From Desulfobacterales bacterium (GTDB taxonomy: Bacteria; Desulfobacterota; Desulfobacteria; Desulfobacterales; C00003060): DNA of 6,471 nt. Under the pieces are notes generated by a model. That model had not been told where the DNA came from. It saw only the letters and a list, made by a program, of their open reading frames with translations, and did no database searches. Positions 6,098 to 6,471 of the stretch are shown here, piece after piece. Position numbers and translations under genes: made by a program. The stretch is taken from assembly GCA_030616425.1 (NCBI GenBank), contig JAUWXJ010000130.1:1-6471 (forward strand), in the 5' to 3' direction. Every line of letters starts with the position of its first letter. The first letter of the stretch is position 1.

Positions 6098-6471
6098 ATG
6101 AGCGAAACCAGCCTTGTTCAGGAGTTTACCAAGGGGCTATGGGAAGAGATTCCACCATTTCGGCTTGTGCTGGGGCTGTGTCCCACGCTGGCGGTGACCA
6201 AGAGTGTGGAAACCGGCATAGGGATGGGTCTTGCCCTGACCTTTGTCCTGGTCGGTTCCAATATTCTGGTCTCTATGCTTCGTAAGATCATGCCTAGCAA
6301 GGTGAGGGTGCCCTGTTTCCTTATCATCATCGCTACGTTTGTAGTGGTGGTGGAACTCGTCATGCAGGCCTTTACCTATCCGCTTTTTCTACAACTCGGT
6401 ATCTTTATCCCTCTAATCGTTGTGAACTGTATTATCCTTGGCCGGGCCGAAGCCTTTGCCTCCAAGAATGG
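6098..6471 (+). CDS. rnfE: RnfE, membrane subunit, 5' part (operon B), truncated by the window edge
   Basis: RnfE and RnfA are homologous membrane proteins with opposite topologies that share an intramembrane [2Fe-2S] cluster. The visible 124 residues contain the landmarks GLCPTLAVT at 26-34, SNILVSMLRK at 54-63, the P-S-K-V-R-V-P segment at 66-72 and PLIVVNCIILGRAEAFA at 105-121. C28 and C111 are the two Cys expected to donate to the shared cluster. The hydrophobic pattern fits several membrane helices. The ATG follows rnfG by 12 bp with an AGGGAGA site. NqrD of the Na+-NQR complex is a homolog, but the C-D-G-E order and neighbours indicate RnfE. rnfA and rnfB presumably follow beyond the window. 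Unlike rnfC-B and rnfD-B, nothing here looks degenerate. Confidence 0.95.
   Translation, partial: MSETSLVQEFTKGLWEEIPPFRLVLGLCPTLAVTKSVETGIGMGLALTFVLVGSNILVSMLRKIMPSKVRVPCFLIIIATFVVVVELVMQAFTYPLFLQLGIFIPLIVVNCIILGRAEAFASKN

Overview
The window holds parts of two divergently oriented Rnf (ion-translocating ferredoxin oxidoreductase) operons that face away from a 531-bp control region. No RNA gene, mobile element or CRISPR array is visible. The Rnf order C-D-G-E, the small c3-type tetraheme cytochrome and the moderate base composition suggest an anaerobic, cytochrome-rich bacterium, most likely a sulfate reducer or syntroph of the Desulfobacterota. That assignment is inferred from gene content and style, not from a marker gene.

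Minus strand, 1-2344 (operon A): rnfC (2344 to 1007) followed by rnfD (992 to beyond the left edge). Both look conventional. RnfC-A has the glycine-rich NADH/FMN loop and two [4Fe-4S] motifs. RnfD-A has an S-T-A-T motif expected to carry covalent FMN. This operon should encode an ordinary ferredoxin:NAD+ Rnf, with rnfG, E, A and B presumably to the left of the window.

2345-2875: control region with a candidate promoter on each strand (both with a perfect TTGACA box), a 10-bp palindrome near rnfC-A and two small hairpins. I see no convincing gene in it.

Plus strand, 2876-6471 (operon B): a membrane-anchored tetraheme cytochrome c, then rnfC, rnfD, rnfG and the start of rnfE, with overlaps or short gaps from rnfC onward. 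This copy is altered in a patterned way. RnfC-B has lost the NADH/FMN-binding glycine loop and the NGAECEP-type segment but keeps both FeS clusters. RnfD-B has Tyr where the FMN-accepting Thr should be. RnfG-B keeps its SGAT flavinylation site, and RnfE-B keeps the two Cys used for the intramembrane [2Fe-2S] cluster.

The losses fall on the branch that would carry electrons from RnfG through RnfD and RnfC to NAD+, while the branch up to the periplasmic flavin of RnfG is intact and a periplasm-facing cytochrome is encoded in front. The simplest reading is that operon B exchanges electrons between ferredoxin and periplasmic c-type cytochromes, not NAD(H), alongside a normal NAD-linked Rnf encoded next door. 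This functional split is an inference from motifs.
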